Shown in pieces: positions 15,189 to 23,477 of a stretch of DNA of 64,000 bases (position 1 is the stretch's first letter; the number at the start of each line of letters is the position of its first letter). A program made the position numbers and the translations under genes. The stretch comes from Paracrocinitomix sp039939375 (GTDB lineage: Bacteria; Bacteroidota; Bacteroidia; Flavobacteriales_D; Crocinitomicaceae), in assembly GCA_039939375.1 (NCBI GenBank), contig JBDVJO010000001.1, positions 124,001 to 188,000 on the forward strand, read 5' to 3'. The notes under the pieces are model-generated. The model searched no databases, was not told the DNA's origin, and saw nothing but the letters and a program-made list of their open reading frames with translations.

Positions 15189-16121
15189 ATGAAAACAACT
15201 TATTTATGGCCATTTGGAATAATCGCAATAATGTTTTTAGGCAGCTGCGATAAAGTAGCGGATCCAATTATACCAGAAATTGAATTGGATACCACGATCT
15301 ACCCAGGAAATTGGATTGATTATCAATTCCCAACTTTTCCCGTTAATAGTAATACTCAACGTAATGTTCTTTTAGAAGATTACACAGGTCATAGGTGTCC
15401 AAATTGTCCAGATGCAAATTGGATAGCTAAAGGGATTGAAGATCAGAATTCAGATAATGTTATTGTTGTATCAGTACATGCTGCTCCGGGAGGGCTTTCT
15501 TCATTTCAGGAAACAGCATCTGATTGTGGTCAACCAAGTAATCCAAATGATAAATATTGTACGGAATTTTATTGTGATGAGAGTATCGAGTATGGCCAAT
15601 TCTTTGCTAATGGCTATGGTTTCTTTGGGAACCCTATGGGTACAATAAATCGAATTGATTTTACTGACACTGAAATGTTTATGTTATCGAACGGATGGGC
15701 CGCAAAAACTAATCAAGTTCTAACAGAGAATGATTTGAAAATCAACATTCAAGCCATATCAAACTACTATCCATCAACAAATGGTGTGTATTTACACAGT
15801 GAAGTGGAGGTGGTTGAAGATTTGAATGAGGAGGAAATTGGAGTAGCGGTGCATGTTGTAGAACATGAAGCTATTGATTGGCAAGATAGCTTAGGAACTG
15901 CGCTTCAATTTTACAAACATCATAATATTTTAAGAGGATCACTTGGTGATGATCCATGGGGCCAAATAATTGCTGGAGATTTAGCTTCGGGAACAAAAAT
16001 TAACTTGGATTACTCTTATAAGCTGCCCGCAGGGTACGCTAATTCGGATTTGTTTTTTGTCATATATACTTACAACGTTTCAACAAAGGAAATTTATCAA
16101 GTGATAAAGCATGAATTCTAA
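15189..16121 (+). CDS. Omp28-like outer-membrane lipoprotein
   Basis: A 310-residue lipoprotein. The ATG at 15189 is chosen because it begins a clear signal peptide with lipobox LGSC; an in-frame ATG at 15105 lies inside the upstream gene and would put 28 non-signal residues in front. The sequence LLEDYTGHRCPNCPDANWIA is the hallmark of Omp28-related proteins, a Bacteroidota family with a thioredoxin-like fold and CxxC. Later residues form a beta-rich Omp28 C-terminal half. It follows the M1 peptidase after 4 bases. Its biochemical role is not established; a cell-surface thiol or adhesin role has been suggested for relatives. Confidence 0.8.
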   Translation: MKTTYLWPFGIIAIMFLGSCDKVADPIIPEIELDTTIYPGNWIDYQFPTFPVNSNTQRNVLLEDYTGHRCPNCPDANWIAKGIEDQNSDNVIVVSVHAAPGGLSSFQETASDCGQPSNPNDKYCTEFYCDESIEYGQFFANGYGFFGNPMGTINRIDFTDTEMFMLSNGWAAKTNQVLTENDLKINIQAISNYYPSTNGVYLHSEVEVVEDLNEEEIGVAVHVVEHEAIDWQDSLGTALQFYKHHNILRGSLGDDPWGQIIAGDLASGTKINLDYSYKLPAGYANSDLFFVIYTYNVSTKEIYQVIKHEF

Positions 16122-17211
16122 ATCATATAAAGGGAATAGGATTCTCATAATTGGTGGTTACGGTCGTGCTGGTAAGAACATTGCGTTACTTTTAGCCAAG
16201 CATTCAGATCACAACATCATAATTGCTGGAAGAGATTTGAATAAAGCTAATGATTGTGTTAAAGAAATCAATAAGTCTATCCAAACAACCAGGCTTCAAT
16301 CAAGGGTTGTAGATCTCACAAATACAGAATCCATAAGTTCAGCTTTAGAAGGAATAGAACTTGTAGTTGTTGCTTCACCATTAACTTATTCGACAACTCA
16401 AAACATAATAGAAACAATGCTTTTGAGCAGCTGTTCGTTGTATCTAGATATCAGTCCAGGGACTGAAAAGCACCAAGCATTTGAAGAGAATCAATCTGAA
16501 ATTGAAGAAAGTGATACAACTTTTATTATAGATGCAGGTTGTGAACCAGGGATGCCAGCCGTTCTAATCAAGTATTTAAAAACAATTTCTTCACAGATTG
16601 ATTCGGTTTATATCCAAATGATATATAGAAATAATCAAATGCCCGAGAGCAGTGTTAAAGACCTTCTCGGACATAATGAAAAAGCTCAACTGCTCAAGGA
16701 TGGGATTTGGACCAAAGCCAAAGGATTTAAAACCAAAAGAATTTCTTTCCCTATGGGTTTTGGTAAACGAATTGCGGTTCCGGTTTGGGTTCCAGAATTA
16801 GCCAATATCCATATAGATGCTCAAATTGAAAACTTGGAGTATTATCATGCTGGGATTAATAGGGTATCAAACTTGGTTAGCCTAATGTGGAAAGTTCTTT
16901 TGAGGTTTATTTTGCCTTTATCTACTGGTGTCAAACTTTTTCAGTGGGCCATCAAGAAATTTACAAAACCTCCAATAGGCGGATTATTGATTGTTGGTGG
17001 AAAAGACAAAAATACAACAACAGAAGTGCATGGCTTTCATAAGGATATTTATGTTGCTACGGCAATTCCTGCTGCTTCGGCATGTCTGCAAATGCTTTCA
17101 AACGACTCACTAAAGTCTGGTAAATATTTTATGTACGAACCTCTTAAAATTACTGGATTCATAGCTACCTGTATTGAAATGGGACTTGAAATTAAAGTTT
17201 ACAGTAAGTGA
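16111..17211 (+). CDS. Saccharopine dehydrogenase-like NAD(P)-binding protein
   Basis: Residues 11-21 (ILIIGGYGRAG) form the Rossmann dinucleotide loop, and AGRDLNKA follows at the end of the second strand. The overall pattern is that of the saccharopine dehydrogenase NADP-binding family (366 residues). A hydrophobic stretch near 245-275 suggests membrane association, as in many family members of unknown substrate. It overlaps the Omp28-like gene by 11 bases, so it belongs to the same transcription unit as the efflux ATPase. The substrate is unknown: the family includes lysine-pathway enzymes but also many uncharacterised reductases. No link to metals can be read from the sequence. Confidence 0.7.
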   Translation: MNSKSYKGNRILIIGGYGRAGKNIALLLAKHSDHNIIIAGRDLNKANDCVKEINKSIQTTRLQSRVVDLTNTESISSALEGIELVVVASPLTYSTTQNIIETMLLSSCSLYLDISPGTEKHQAFEENQSEIEESDTTFIIDAGCEPGMPAVLIKYLKTISSQIDSVYIQMIYRNNQMPESSVKDLLGHNEKAQLLKDGIWTKAKGFKTKRISFPMGFGKRIAVPVWVPELANIHIDAQIENLEYYHAGINRVSNLVSLMWKVLLRFILPLSTGVKLFQWAIKKFTKPPIGGLLIVGGKDKNTTTEVHGFHKDIYVATAIPAASACLQMLSNDSLKSGKYFMYEPLKITGFIATCIEMGLEIKVYSK

Positions 17212-17271
17212 AGCTTTTTAGTTGCCAATGTCGTGTTTTATGATGTTTAGATTTTACATTAACTTTATAAG

Positions 17272-17937
17272 ATGAGGTATTTGTTTTTTCTTTCGTTATT
17301 GATTTGTTCTGCTGTTTACTCACAAGAGTTGGAAATTGTAACCTGCCCTGATACAGTTTATATAAACTCTAATGTTCCATGTTGGCCAACCCAAATTGAA
17401 TTCAAGAATAACTCTCCCAACGGGATGCTGGCGGCAGTATATGATACAGCTTCTGCTCAGTTGATTGGAACAGATCAAATTGTTGGTTTTAACGGGTGCA
17501 GCTCACCCTTGCCAGGACAACCTGATCAGCAGCTAATTGAACCCCAAGACACCTTACCAGCAATGTTTGTTTATTATCCTAATAACCAAACTGGCATTAC
17601 GGTTGTGGATGTTTGTTTTTTCAATTGGAGTAACCCTGGGGATACAGTTTGCAGTACCATTGTCATAATTTCAGACCTTATGGCATCTCAAAAGGAATTA
17701 GACGGATTCGAAATGGACATCTATCCAAATCCTTCTAATGGCCTTTTTTCTATTTCAGGAATTGAAATATTTTCAGATGAATCAGTGTTACTTGTTGCTA
17801 ATTCTGAGGGGAGAATAATCTATACGGATATTTTACAATCTTCAGTTGATTTGGGCAATGTGGAAAATGGTCACTACTACCTGTTTATAAAGGATGGTAA
17901 TAAGACGTATCATCATACGCTCATTATTTCTAATTAA
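17272..17937 (+). CDS. T9SS type A sorting-domain secreted protein
   Basis: A 221-residue protein with an N-terminal signal peptide (about 1-17, ending AVYSQ). The N-terminal two thirds are beta-rich with scattered Cys. The C-terminus from about residue 150 (IYPNPSNGLFSISG) is a T9SS type A sorting domain that directs export and surface attachment. No catalytic motif is visible. The gene stands 60 bases after the saccharopine dehydrogenase-like gene and converges, with a 4-base overlap, on the porin gene. Function unknown. Confidence 0.7.
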   Translation: MRYLFFLSLLICSAVYSQELEIVTCPDTVYINSNVPCWPTQIEFKNNSPNGMLAAVYDTASAQLIGTDQIVGFNGCSSPLPGQPDQQLIEPQDTLPAMFVYYPNNQTGITVVDVCFFNWSNPGDTVCSTIVIISDLMASQKELDGFEMDIYPNPSNGLFSISGIEIFSDESVLLVANSEGRIIYTDILQSSVDLGNVENGHYYLFIKDGNKTYHHTLIISN

Positions 17938-19181
17938 AAATAGGTACTAAAACCAAACAGCCAACTTGAAGACAGGGCTGCTGGATTATTCACAATATCT
18001 TTTTGCCAAGAATACCTATAGTTTAATCTAAAAACAGTTTGAGAAGATGGCCTAAAGCTGACCGCGGGAGTGATAGCCATTAGATCATCTCCAATTAGAG
18101 TATTTGTACCATTGAACATGCCCATATTCCAATCTACATAATCAAATCGCAAAGCTAAATTCAATGATGAATTTTTCCAGTTAAAGACTTGTGGTTTCCA
18201 AACTGGTTGAACTACATCCACAAAAATGCCCCATTGTGATTCTCCAAATTGTTGCGTGTAGGAGCCAGGGATATCTATATAAGCATAGATAGCTTCTCCA
18301 ATAATATTGGTATTCGTTTTAGGAATAGTCAAATTCAGATCAAAGCCAGCAACATCAACTCTACGTTTTTTATCGAGTGTTAATCCATCTGCTTCAAACT
18401 GATTGTATACACCACCCATGTACGAAAATCCAACTTCACCTATTTTTCTATTCTTAATAGCTATTTTCCCACTTATCATTGGTAAACCACTGTTGTTTTC
18501 TTCAAACCGTTCTTCATTGTCTTTAGAGGCTGGTAAATAGGTTTTATTCTCTTCGTTGTCAATGATGCTGCCATCAAATCCATTAGATACATACAATTCA
18601 TATCCGAATACCCAATTGTTTTTATTTGTCTTTCCATATAATCCAAAACCTGCATTAGACCAAGTAGCAGGAACTATCCCTGTTGAAACATCTGGTCGTT
18701 CAATAAATTCCCATTTCGGACCATCATGATTTTGATTAAATGCTCCAATTGGATTCATTATAATTCCTCCACGAAAATTCAGCAAAGGATGAATTGAAAA
18801 ATCTAGTGCAGCAAATTCTATTGCTATTTCTTTTGTTCCATCTTCAAACTCTATTTCAGTCAAAAACTTTAACCGATTTTTAATGGATGAAGACATAAAG
18901 AGTGTTAACCTTCGCGCTTGAAAAGATAAACCTTCAGTAATACCATCATTAATCGTATAAATTGAATTTGCCTCCAAATATCCGCCAACAGCAACTGGTA
19001 CTTTTTTATGTGACAAAAAAGGTCTGTCGTAAACCGCATCCATATTTAATTTTACAGTGCTCGTGTCTTGCGGGACCTGAAAAAAACTAGAATCCTTTTG
19101 AGCCATCAATGTAGCCGACCAAAGGATCAATGCTGAAAGAGATAAATACTTTTTAAAGTGTGACATAAATGTATTTTTCAT
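17934..19181 (-). CDS. OprO/OprP-like outer-membrane porin
   Basis: A 415-residue beta-barrel protein. The signal peptide ends near ATLMAQ. The repeated amphipathic strands, the GGYLEANSIYTINDG start and the FRLNYRYSW...STYF C-terminus match phosphate-selective porin O/P-like and carboxylate porins of Bacteroidota. It is the last gene of a minus-strand operon with the Rieske protein and the di-heme oxidoreductase. The start at 19181 overlaps the Rieske gene by 29 bases; an ATG at 19166 would also give a good signal peptide. In this context it may let a metal ion or electron-acceptor substrate into the periplasm; that is inference. Specificity cannot be read from the sequence. Confidence 0.75.
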   Translation of the reverse strand: MKNTFMSHFKKYLSLSALILWSATLMAQKDSSFFQVPQDTSTVKLNMDAVYDRPFLSHKKVPVAVGGYLEANSIYTINDGITEGLSFQARRLTLFMSSSIKNRLKFLTEIEFEDGTKEIAIEFAALDFSIHPLLNFRGGIIMNPIGAFNQNHDGPKWEFIERPDVSTGIVPATWSNAGFGLYGKTNKNNWVFGYELYVSNGFDGSIIDNEENKTYLPASKDNEERFEENNSGLPMISGKIAIKNRKIGEVGFSYMGGVYNQFEADGLTLDKKRRVDVAGFDLNLTIPKTNTNIIGEAIYAYIDIPGSYTQQFGESQWGIFVDVVQPVWKPQVFNWKNSSLNLALRFDYVDWNMGMFNGTNTLIGDDLMAITPAVSFRPSSQTVFRLNYRYSWQKDIVNNPAALSSSWLFGFSTYF

Positions 19182-19590
19182 CAGATTTTGTTTGAAATGT
19201 TTTAAGATTATGCTCTGCAGGTCCTTCTAAAACCTCACCTTGTGTAGAGAACTCACTGCCATGGCAAGGGCAATTAAATGCACCTGCTGCAACATTAAGT
19301 TCACAGCCTTGATGCGTACACTCAAGTAAAGATGAAGTGAATTCATTTTTGCCTGTACGATAAATGCAAATCGGAAACTTATATTTCTCGGTATTGAGTA
19401 ATACATATTTGCGAAGTTTCGTTTTACCCTCCTTAACTATTTGAAATTCAGAAAAAGGAATTGAAGCCACATCATTCTCAATATTATGATTGGTCACATA
19501 ATAAATACCCTCACAACTCGTCAATCCAATACCAATTGGAATTGCAATTAGAGCTTTACAACTTTGGCTTATAAATTCTCTGCGCTTCAT
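19153..19590 (-). CDS. Rieske [2Fe-2S] protein, Tat/lipoprotein signal
   Basis: A 145-residue redox protein. Cluster ligands are Cys91 and His93 (CTHQGC) and Cys107 with His110 (CPCHGS); Cys96 and Cys109 could form the stabilising disulfide of high-potential Rieske proteins. The N-terminus RREFIS followed by a hydrophobic stretch resembles a twin-arginine signal, as expected for a protein folded around its cluster before export, and LTSC (Cys26) looks like a lipobox. It begins directly after the di-heme oxidoreductase stop. No cytochrome b is near, so it probably passes electrons within a small periplasmic redox chain with that oxidoreductase. Confidence 0.88.
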   Translation of the reverse strand: MKRREFISQSCKALIAIPIGIGLTSCEGIYYVTNHNIENDVASIPFSEFQIVKEGKTKLRKYVLLNTEKYKFPICIYRTGKNEFTSSLLECTHQGCELNVAAGAFNCPCHGSEFSTQGEVLEGPAEHNLKTFQTKSDEKYIYVTL

Positions 19591-20781
19591 CTACAAGGAT
19601 TCAAGGAATTTAATGAGTTGCTCCTTTTCAGTTGCAGATAACTGCGCATATTGTTGTCTTGATTGATCAGCCTCACCTCCATGCAATAAAATGGCTTCTT
19701 CTATACTTTTAGCCCTGCCGTCATGCATGAGTAAATATTGTCCGCCTTGAGAGTCTTTGGAGAGACCTAAGCCCCATAGAGCAGGAGTTCTCCATTCTGA
19801 TGTTAACGCATATCCTTCAGTATAATTATCGTCTAAGTCGGGTCCCATATCATGAAGCAATAGATCTGTGTATGGATAGAATTCTTTGTATGAAAGAGCG
19901 TCAATTGGCGAATAAGAAGTTTGCATGACATCAACATGGCATTTGACGCAACTAACTTGAGTAAAAAGGCTTTTACCGGCAATAACCTCAGAATCTTCTT
20001 GGCTTCTTGGAATAGGTGCCTTTAACGTTTTTAGATAAAATACCACTTGATGAATAATTGATTCATTAACTTCAGGTTCAACTGGCAAACCAGTGAATGG
20101 ATCGATTGGCTCAAAAACAGATGTGATACCCATATCTTGATTATATGCTCCAGCCGTTTGGGCTAGTAAATCATAAGCTGCAGCCTTTTTTCCAAACCTA
20201 CTAATATATCTTCCTGCCACTTCAATTGCATCAGGTCTTAGTGTGACATAATTAGGAATAGTATTCCAGTGTACACGTCCGCTTATTCCGTCTCCATCAC
20301 TATCATTAGGATCTTCTAGCGCCAATAAATCAGCATCAGAAACTGCATCTAAATAACCTAAACCTGTTACGGCTGGTGCAATTAAGGTAGTAGTTGAAGC
20401 CCCTGATGGTAAAACCTCAGGGCTATAACCTGGAATAGCTTTGTGTTGGAGTTGAGGGCCACCTTGCAAAAGGAATTGATTTCCAGAGGTATCAGATTGT
20501 CCAAAACGCATGAAGCTAACAAACTCTGTTCCCTTACCATCACCAATATGACAAGCTGCACATTGGTTTGCCACGAAAACAGGTCCTAGGCCTTCATCTA
20601 TTGTGAATATGTCAGCAAAAGCTTCATCTCCTTTTAAAAATTCTGCTCTTTCCATATTCGATAGGCCGTCAACTGGACCGTCTAGAACATCCTCTTCAAG
20701 CGGCTCTATAGGCCCAAGTTTTTTGCATGAAAAGGAGATTGTTGCCAAGACTAATAAGGAGTAAAAGACTTTTATGTTCAT
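19591..20781 (-). CDS. Di-heme oxidoreductase (DHOR/COG3488-type), lipoprotein
   Basis: A 396-residue c-type cytochrome. The lipobox is FSC (Cys19). Two CxxCH heme sites are visible: CAACH (74-78) and CVKCH (278-282). Spacing and surrounding sequence (FVANQCAACHIGDGKG, LLMHDGRAKSIEEAI) match the di-heme oxidoreductase/putative peroxidase family, also called thiol oxidoreductase in old annotations. In other Bacteroidota such genes occur with iron-uptake imelysins and are metal-responsive. Here it heads an operon with a Rieske protein and a porin and diverges from a DtxR-type regulator across a DtxR-box-like palindrome. The substrate is unknown. Confidence 0.85.
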   Translation of the reverse strand: MNIKVFYSLLVLATISFSCKKLGPIEPLEEDVLDGPVDGLSNMERAEFLKGDEAFADIFTIDEGLGPVFVANQCAACHIGDGKGTEFVSFMRFGQSDTSGNQFLLQGGPQLQHKAIPGYSPEVLPSGASTTTLIAPAVTGLGYLDAVSDADLLALEDPNDSDGDGISGRVHWNTIPNYVTLRPDAIEVAGRYISRFGKKAAAYDLLAQTAGAYNQDMGITSVFEPIDPFTGLPVEPEVNESIIHQVVFYLKTLKAPIPRSQEDSEVIAGKSLFTQVSCVKCHVDVMQTSYSPIDALSYKEFYPYTDLLLHDMGPDLDDNYTEGYALTSEWRTPALWGLGLSKDSQGGQYLLMHDGRAKSIEEAILLHGGEADQSRQQYAQLSATEKEQLIKFLESL

Positions 20782-20803
20782 TAATTCCAGTTTTATTTGT
20801 TGA

Positions 20804-20811
20804 CAAATCTA
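20804..20811 (-). promoter_or_regulatory. -7 box of the di-heme oxidoreductase operon
   Basis: Read on the minus strand this is TAGATTTG, an exact match to TAnnTTTG, 22 bases before the ATG at 20781. Its -33 region falls on the palindrome at 20823-20837. Confidence 0.6.
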
Positions 20812-20820
20812 ATCATAAGT

Positions 20821-20839
20821 TTAGATTAGTCTAATCTTT
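20821..20839. promoter_or_regulatory. DtxR/MntR-box-like operator
   Basis: A perfect 7-bp inverted repeat AGATTAG-T-CTAATCT (20823-20837) within TTAGATTAGTCTAATCTTT. It resembles the known DtxR/IdeR consensus TTAGGTTAGSCTAACCTAA with G changed to A in the half-sites. It lies between the divergent di-heme oxidoreductase operon and the DtxR-family gene, covering the -33 region of the former and lying close to that of the latter. Another half-site, AATCTAA, lies just to the left (20807-20813). Confidence 0.7.
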
Positions 20840-20857
20840 TTATTAAAATTTCTTAAT

Positions 20858-20865
20858 TACTTTTG
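20858..20865 (+). promoter_or_regulatory. -7 box of the DtxR-family gene
   Basis: TACTTTTG matches TAnnTTTG exactly and ends only 4 bases before the ATG at 20870, so the message is probably leaderless or nearly so. Confidence 0.55.
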
Positions 20866-20869
20866 TCAC

Positions 20870-21526
20870 ATGATAATCAGCAACACAGAAGAGAACTATC
20901 TTAAAGCGATTTATAAACTGGCTAAAATTCGGCCAAGTGGTATTTCAACCAAATCAATTAGCGAGTTGTTGAAAATTAAATCTCCCACCGTTTCTGACAT
21001 GCTCAAGAAACTCTCTGACAAAAAACTCATTAATTATGAAAAATATAAGGGCGTTGAATTGACTCCGAAAGGAGAGCAATTAGCTTTACTAGTAATTCGG
21101 AAGCATAGGCTATGGGAAACTTTTTTAGTGGAAAAGCTGGAATTCAAATGGGATGAAGTTCACGAAATTGCGGAACAGTTAGAGCATATACAATCTGCAG
21201 AGTTAGTTGATAGGCTGGATAAATTTCTAGATAGACCAAGGTTTGACCCACACGGTGATCCAATACCAAATGAACAAGGGAAAATTGAATTGCGTTATGA
21301 TAAAACGCTCAATCAATTAAAATTGAAAGAGAACGCAGTTGTGGTTGGAGTAAAAGATCATTCAAAGGAGTTCTTAAAATATCTAGATGGTAACAAAATT
21401 CAACTGGGTTCAAAGCTGAAAGTGATGGAAATTATCGATTATGACAATTCAATGCAAGTTCAGTTTGATGCCAAAAATTCACTTCATTTATCTGCTCAAG
21501 TAATCAAGAATATTATAGTGAAGTGA
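20870..21526 (+). CDS. DtxR/MntR-family metal-dependent regulator
   Basis: A 218-residue regulator. Residues about 5-65 form the winged helix (STKSISELLKIKSPTVSDMLKKL, then KKLINYEKYKGVELT). The dimerisation and metal-binding domain follows with RKHRLWETFL, the HEIAEQLEH ligand stretch and DPHGDPIP, all typical of the MntR/DtxR group. The C-terminal part (about 150-218) looks like the SH3/FeoA-like domain. Such proteins bind Fe(II) or Mn(II) and repress uptake or redox genes. It diverges from the di-heme oxidoreductase operon across a box-like palindrome, so it likely controls that operon and itself. Which metal it senses cannot be read with certainty. Confidence 0.88.
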   Translation: MIISNTEENYLKAIYKLAKIRPSGISTKSISELLKIKSPTVSDMLKKLSDKKLINYEKYKGVELTPKGEQLALLVIRKHRLWETFLVEKLEFKWDEVHEIAEQLEHIQSAELVDRLDKFLDRPRFDPHGDPIPNEQGKIELRYDKTLNQLKLKENAVVVGVKDHSKEFLKYLDGNKIQLGSKLKVMEIIDYDNSMQVQFDAKNSLHLSAQVIKNIIVK

Positions 21527-21560
21527 TTAGTTAAAAAAGCATCAAGGAAATTCATTCTAT

Positions 21561-21788
21561 CTAACAGCATCCCGCTGAACCACACTTTCCATTTTCCTGA
21601 ATTGGCGGACATGGAACTGTGCCATAAGAACAATAAACACAACAGTCTCCTTCTATTGGTTTCAATATTACCTCACATTGTTCACACTGATAAAACCATG
21701 AGCAGGCGTCTGTAGGCATAGATTCTGTTTTACTATGGCCACATTCAGGGCATGTCAATTTTGATTCTAAAATTATCTCTTTATTCAT
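21561..21788 (-). CDS. GDCCVxC domain protein (cysteine form)
   Basis: A 75-residue Cys-rich protein with the diagnostic GDCCVYC (47-53) followed by SYGTVPCPPIQ, a family listed as GDCCVxC (seleno)protein. Two further pairs, CPEC (13-16) and CEQC (35-38), could form a zinc-ribbon-like site, and the tail ends AGCC. All positions are ordinary TGT/TGC cysteine codons. It overlaps the end of the MerTP-like gene by 8 bases, matching the known association of this family with mercury transport. A role in thiol-based mercury binding or transfer is inference; no experimental function is known to me. Confidence 0.85.
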   Translation of the reverse strand: MNKEIILESKLTCPECGHSKTESMPTDACSWFYQCEQCEVILKPIEGDCCVYCSYGTVPCPPIQENGKCGSAGCC

Positions 21789-22383
21789 CTTCTATTGCTT
21801 TATATCCAGTGCTATTTATGGCATCAATTATTTCTTTGTCGTCAGTTTTAGTTTTATCATAAACCACAAATGCAGATTCCTTGGAATAAGAACTTTCTAC
21901 CGAAACGACACCATCAATTTGTCCAACTGCATAATCAATATGGTTTTGACATGCGTCACAAGTCATTCCTTCAACTCCTATCATCAATTCCTCTCTATTT
22001 GATACATCTATTTGCGCATTAACCTGAGTGTTGTCAGGATAAAAAATTGAAGAGTAATAAGGAAACAGTGTCATAACAATTGCGAATACCGTTACAATCC
22101 ATAGAAACTTTTTGGATGCCATAAATGAAGGTTTGGATTCACCTTCACATCCACAATCATCTTCTTTTACAGGCTTTAGTTTTTGCCACCAGGCAAACGC
22201 CAATACCAGTATCGTAATAACAATTAAATATGGGCGAGCAGGTTCAATCCAAGAAAATGAAGATGCGGCCCCGCTACTACCAGCAACTAAGGCGAGTACA
22301 GGTGTAATGCAACATAGCGAAGAAGCTATTGCTGTTACGACTCCTAAACCAAGTATGCCTTTTGATTCCTTTTGCTTTGTCAT
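21781..22383 (-). CDS. merTP: MerTP-type mercuric transport fusion protein
   Basis: A 200-residue membrane protein. The first helix contains the vicinal Cys24-Cys25 (SSLCCITP) of MerT, a loop pair C77/C79 (DCGCE) takes the place of the cytoplasmic cysteines, and helices lie near 12-35, 50-68 and 93-112. The C-terminal domain (about 131-200) is a MerP-like heavy-metal-associated fold with GMTCDAC (Cys142, Cys145). Fused MerT-MerP proteins are known in Bacteroidota and bring Hg(II) into the cell for reduction. There is no mercuric reductase (merA) or merR in the window, so either it lies elsewhere or the protein handles another thiophilic metal. Confidence 0.85.
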   Translation of the reverse strand: MTKQKESKGILGLGVVTAIASSLCCITPVLALVAGSSGAASSFSWIEPARPYLIVITILVLAFAWWQKLKPVKEDDCGCEGESKPSFMASKKFLWIVTVFAIVMTLFPYYSSIFYPDNTQVNAQIDVSNREELMIGVEGMTCDACQNHIDYAVGQIDGVVSVESSYSKESAFVVYDKTKTDDKEIIDAINSTGYKAIEDE

Positions 22384-22451
22384 TTTGGAATTTTCAATTT
22401 AATTATCATTTGTTTAGACGTATTTTTACCTCAATCATTTCTAAATTTCAA

Positions 22452-23477
22452 TTAATCAAAAGGATTTGAGAAATCTGGATTTGTAATAAAACTATCATCT
22501 GTAAGGCACTTCAAAAAATTAATCAAGTCTTTTCTTTCTCTTTTCGTCAATGAAAAAGGCTGGATTTTTTCACTCTTGTTCGGATGATTTTTGCCACCAC
22601 TTTCATAATGAGTTATGACTTCTTCTAAAGATTCAATACTTCCATCATGCATATAAGGTGCCGTTAGTGCTATGTTGCGCAGAGATGGAACTTTAAACAT
22701 AGCTCTATCTTCTTTTAGTTTTGTGACTCTTTGTCTGCCTGAATCTGAATAAACTTCGTACAAACCATTATTTTGTGTAGTGAAATTGGTGAAATTAAAA
22801 CCTGCATGGCAAGAGGCACATTCCAGTTCATTAAAAAATAAATTCATTCCTCTTTTCTCAGATTTATTCATAACCTTTTTCTTTTGATATACTTGTTGGT
22901 CATACTTTGAATTTCCACTTATTAAAGTTCTTTCAAATGCGGATATTGATCGTGTAATAACGAAGGGGTCTATTTTGCGATTATAGGCTTCTATGCTTAA
23001 TCTAGAATAGAATGTGTCTTTAGCAAGTTTTTTGCTGATTTCAACAATGTTGTTTGCAAATTCAGGATGCTCTTCTATTGGCACTAGTACCTGCATTTCA
23101 AGTGTTTCTAAAAATCCGTCAAACAAAAGTGTAGGATTATAAGCTACGTTGGTGAGAGTTGGTGCATTACGCATGGCTAACCTACCTTCAACACCTGGGC
23201 TGATCTTCTTATCATCCGCAAAACCTAACGATTGTTTATGACAAGAGGCACAAGAAATTGAACTGTCAACAGACAAAACAGGATCATAGAAAAGCATTCT
23301 ACCCAATTCTATTCGTGATGTAGTTAGTTGATTATTTTCTGGGATAATCGGCTCTGGAAATCCTGTAGGAATATCAAGTTCATAAGGCTCAATTTCTCTA
23401 CTGTTTAGAGTTGTATTGATAAAGCCAAAGCCTGACAGTAAAACTAATACTAGTATAGAAGATTTTATAAATTTCAT
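22452..23477 (-). CDS. Di-heme cytochrome c peroxidase (MauG/bCcP superfamily)
   Basis: A 341-residue periplasmic enzyme with a signal peptide (about 1-23). Heme sites are CASCH (76-80) and CASCH (220-224). The surroundings (GRMLFYDPVLSVDSSISC, TAPYMHDGSIESLEEVI) are standard for bacterial di-heme cytochrome c peroxidases and MauG relatives. Classic members reduce hydrogen peroxide; MauG-like ones oxidise protein residues. The gene overlaps the end of the universal-stress-like gene by 4 bases (ATGA), tying it to the copper operon. A possible role is removing peroxide generated by copper, or modifying a metal-binding partner; neither can be decided here. Confidence 0.85.
   Translation of the reverse strand: MKFIKSSILVLVLLSGFGFINTTLNSREIEPYELDIPTGFPEPIIPENNQLTTSRIELGRMLFYDPVLSVDSSISCASCHKQSLGFADDKKISPGVEGRLAMRNAPTLTNVAYNPTLLFDGFLETLEMQVLVPIEEHPEFANNIVEISKKLAKDTFYSRLSIEAYNRKIDPFVITRSISAFERTLISGNSKYDQQVYQKKKVMNKSEKRGMNLFFNELECASCHAGFNFTNFTTQNNGLYEVYSDSGRQRVTKLKEDRAMFKVPSLRNIALTAPYMHDGSIESLEEVITHYESGGKNHPNKSEKIQPFSLTKRERKDLINFLKCLTDDSFITNPDFSNPFD

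Noticed and set aside
21629..21651. Possible selenocysteine in the GDCCVxC protein
   Set aside because: All relevant codons are TGT or TGC; there is no in-frame TGA.
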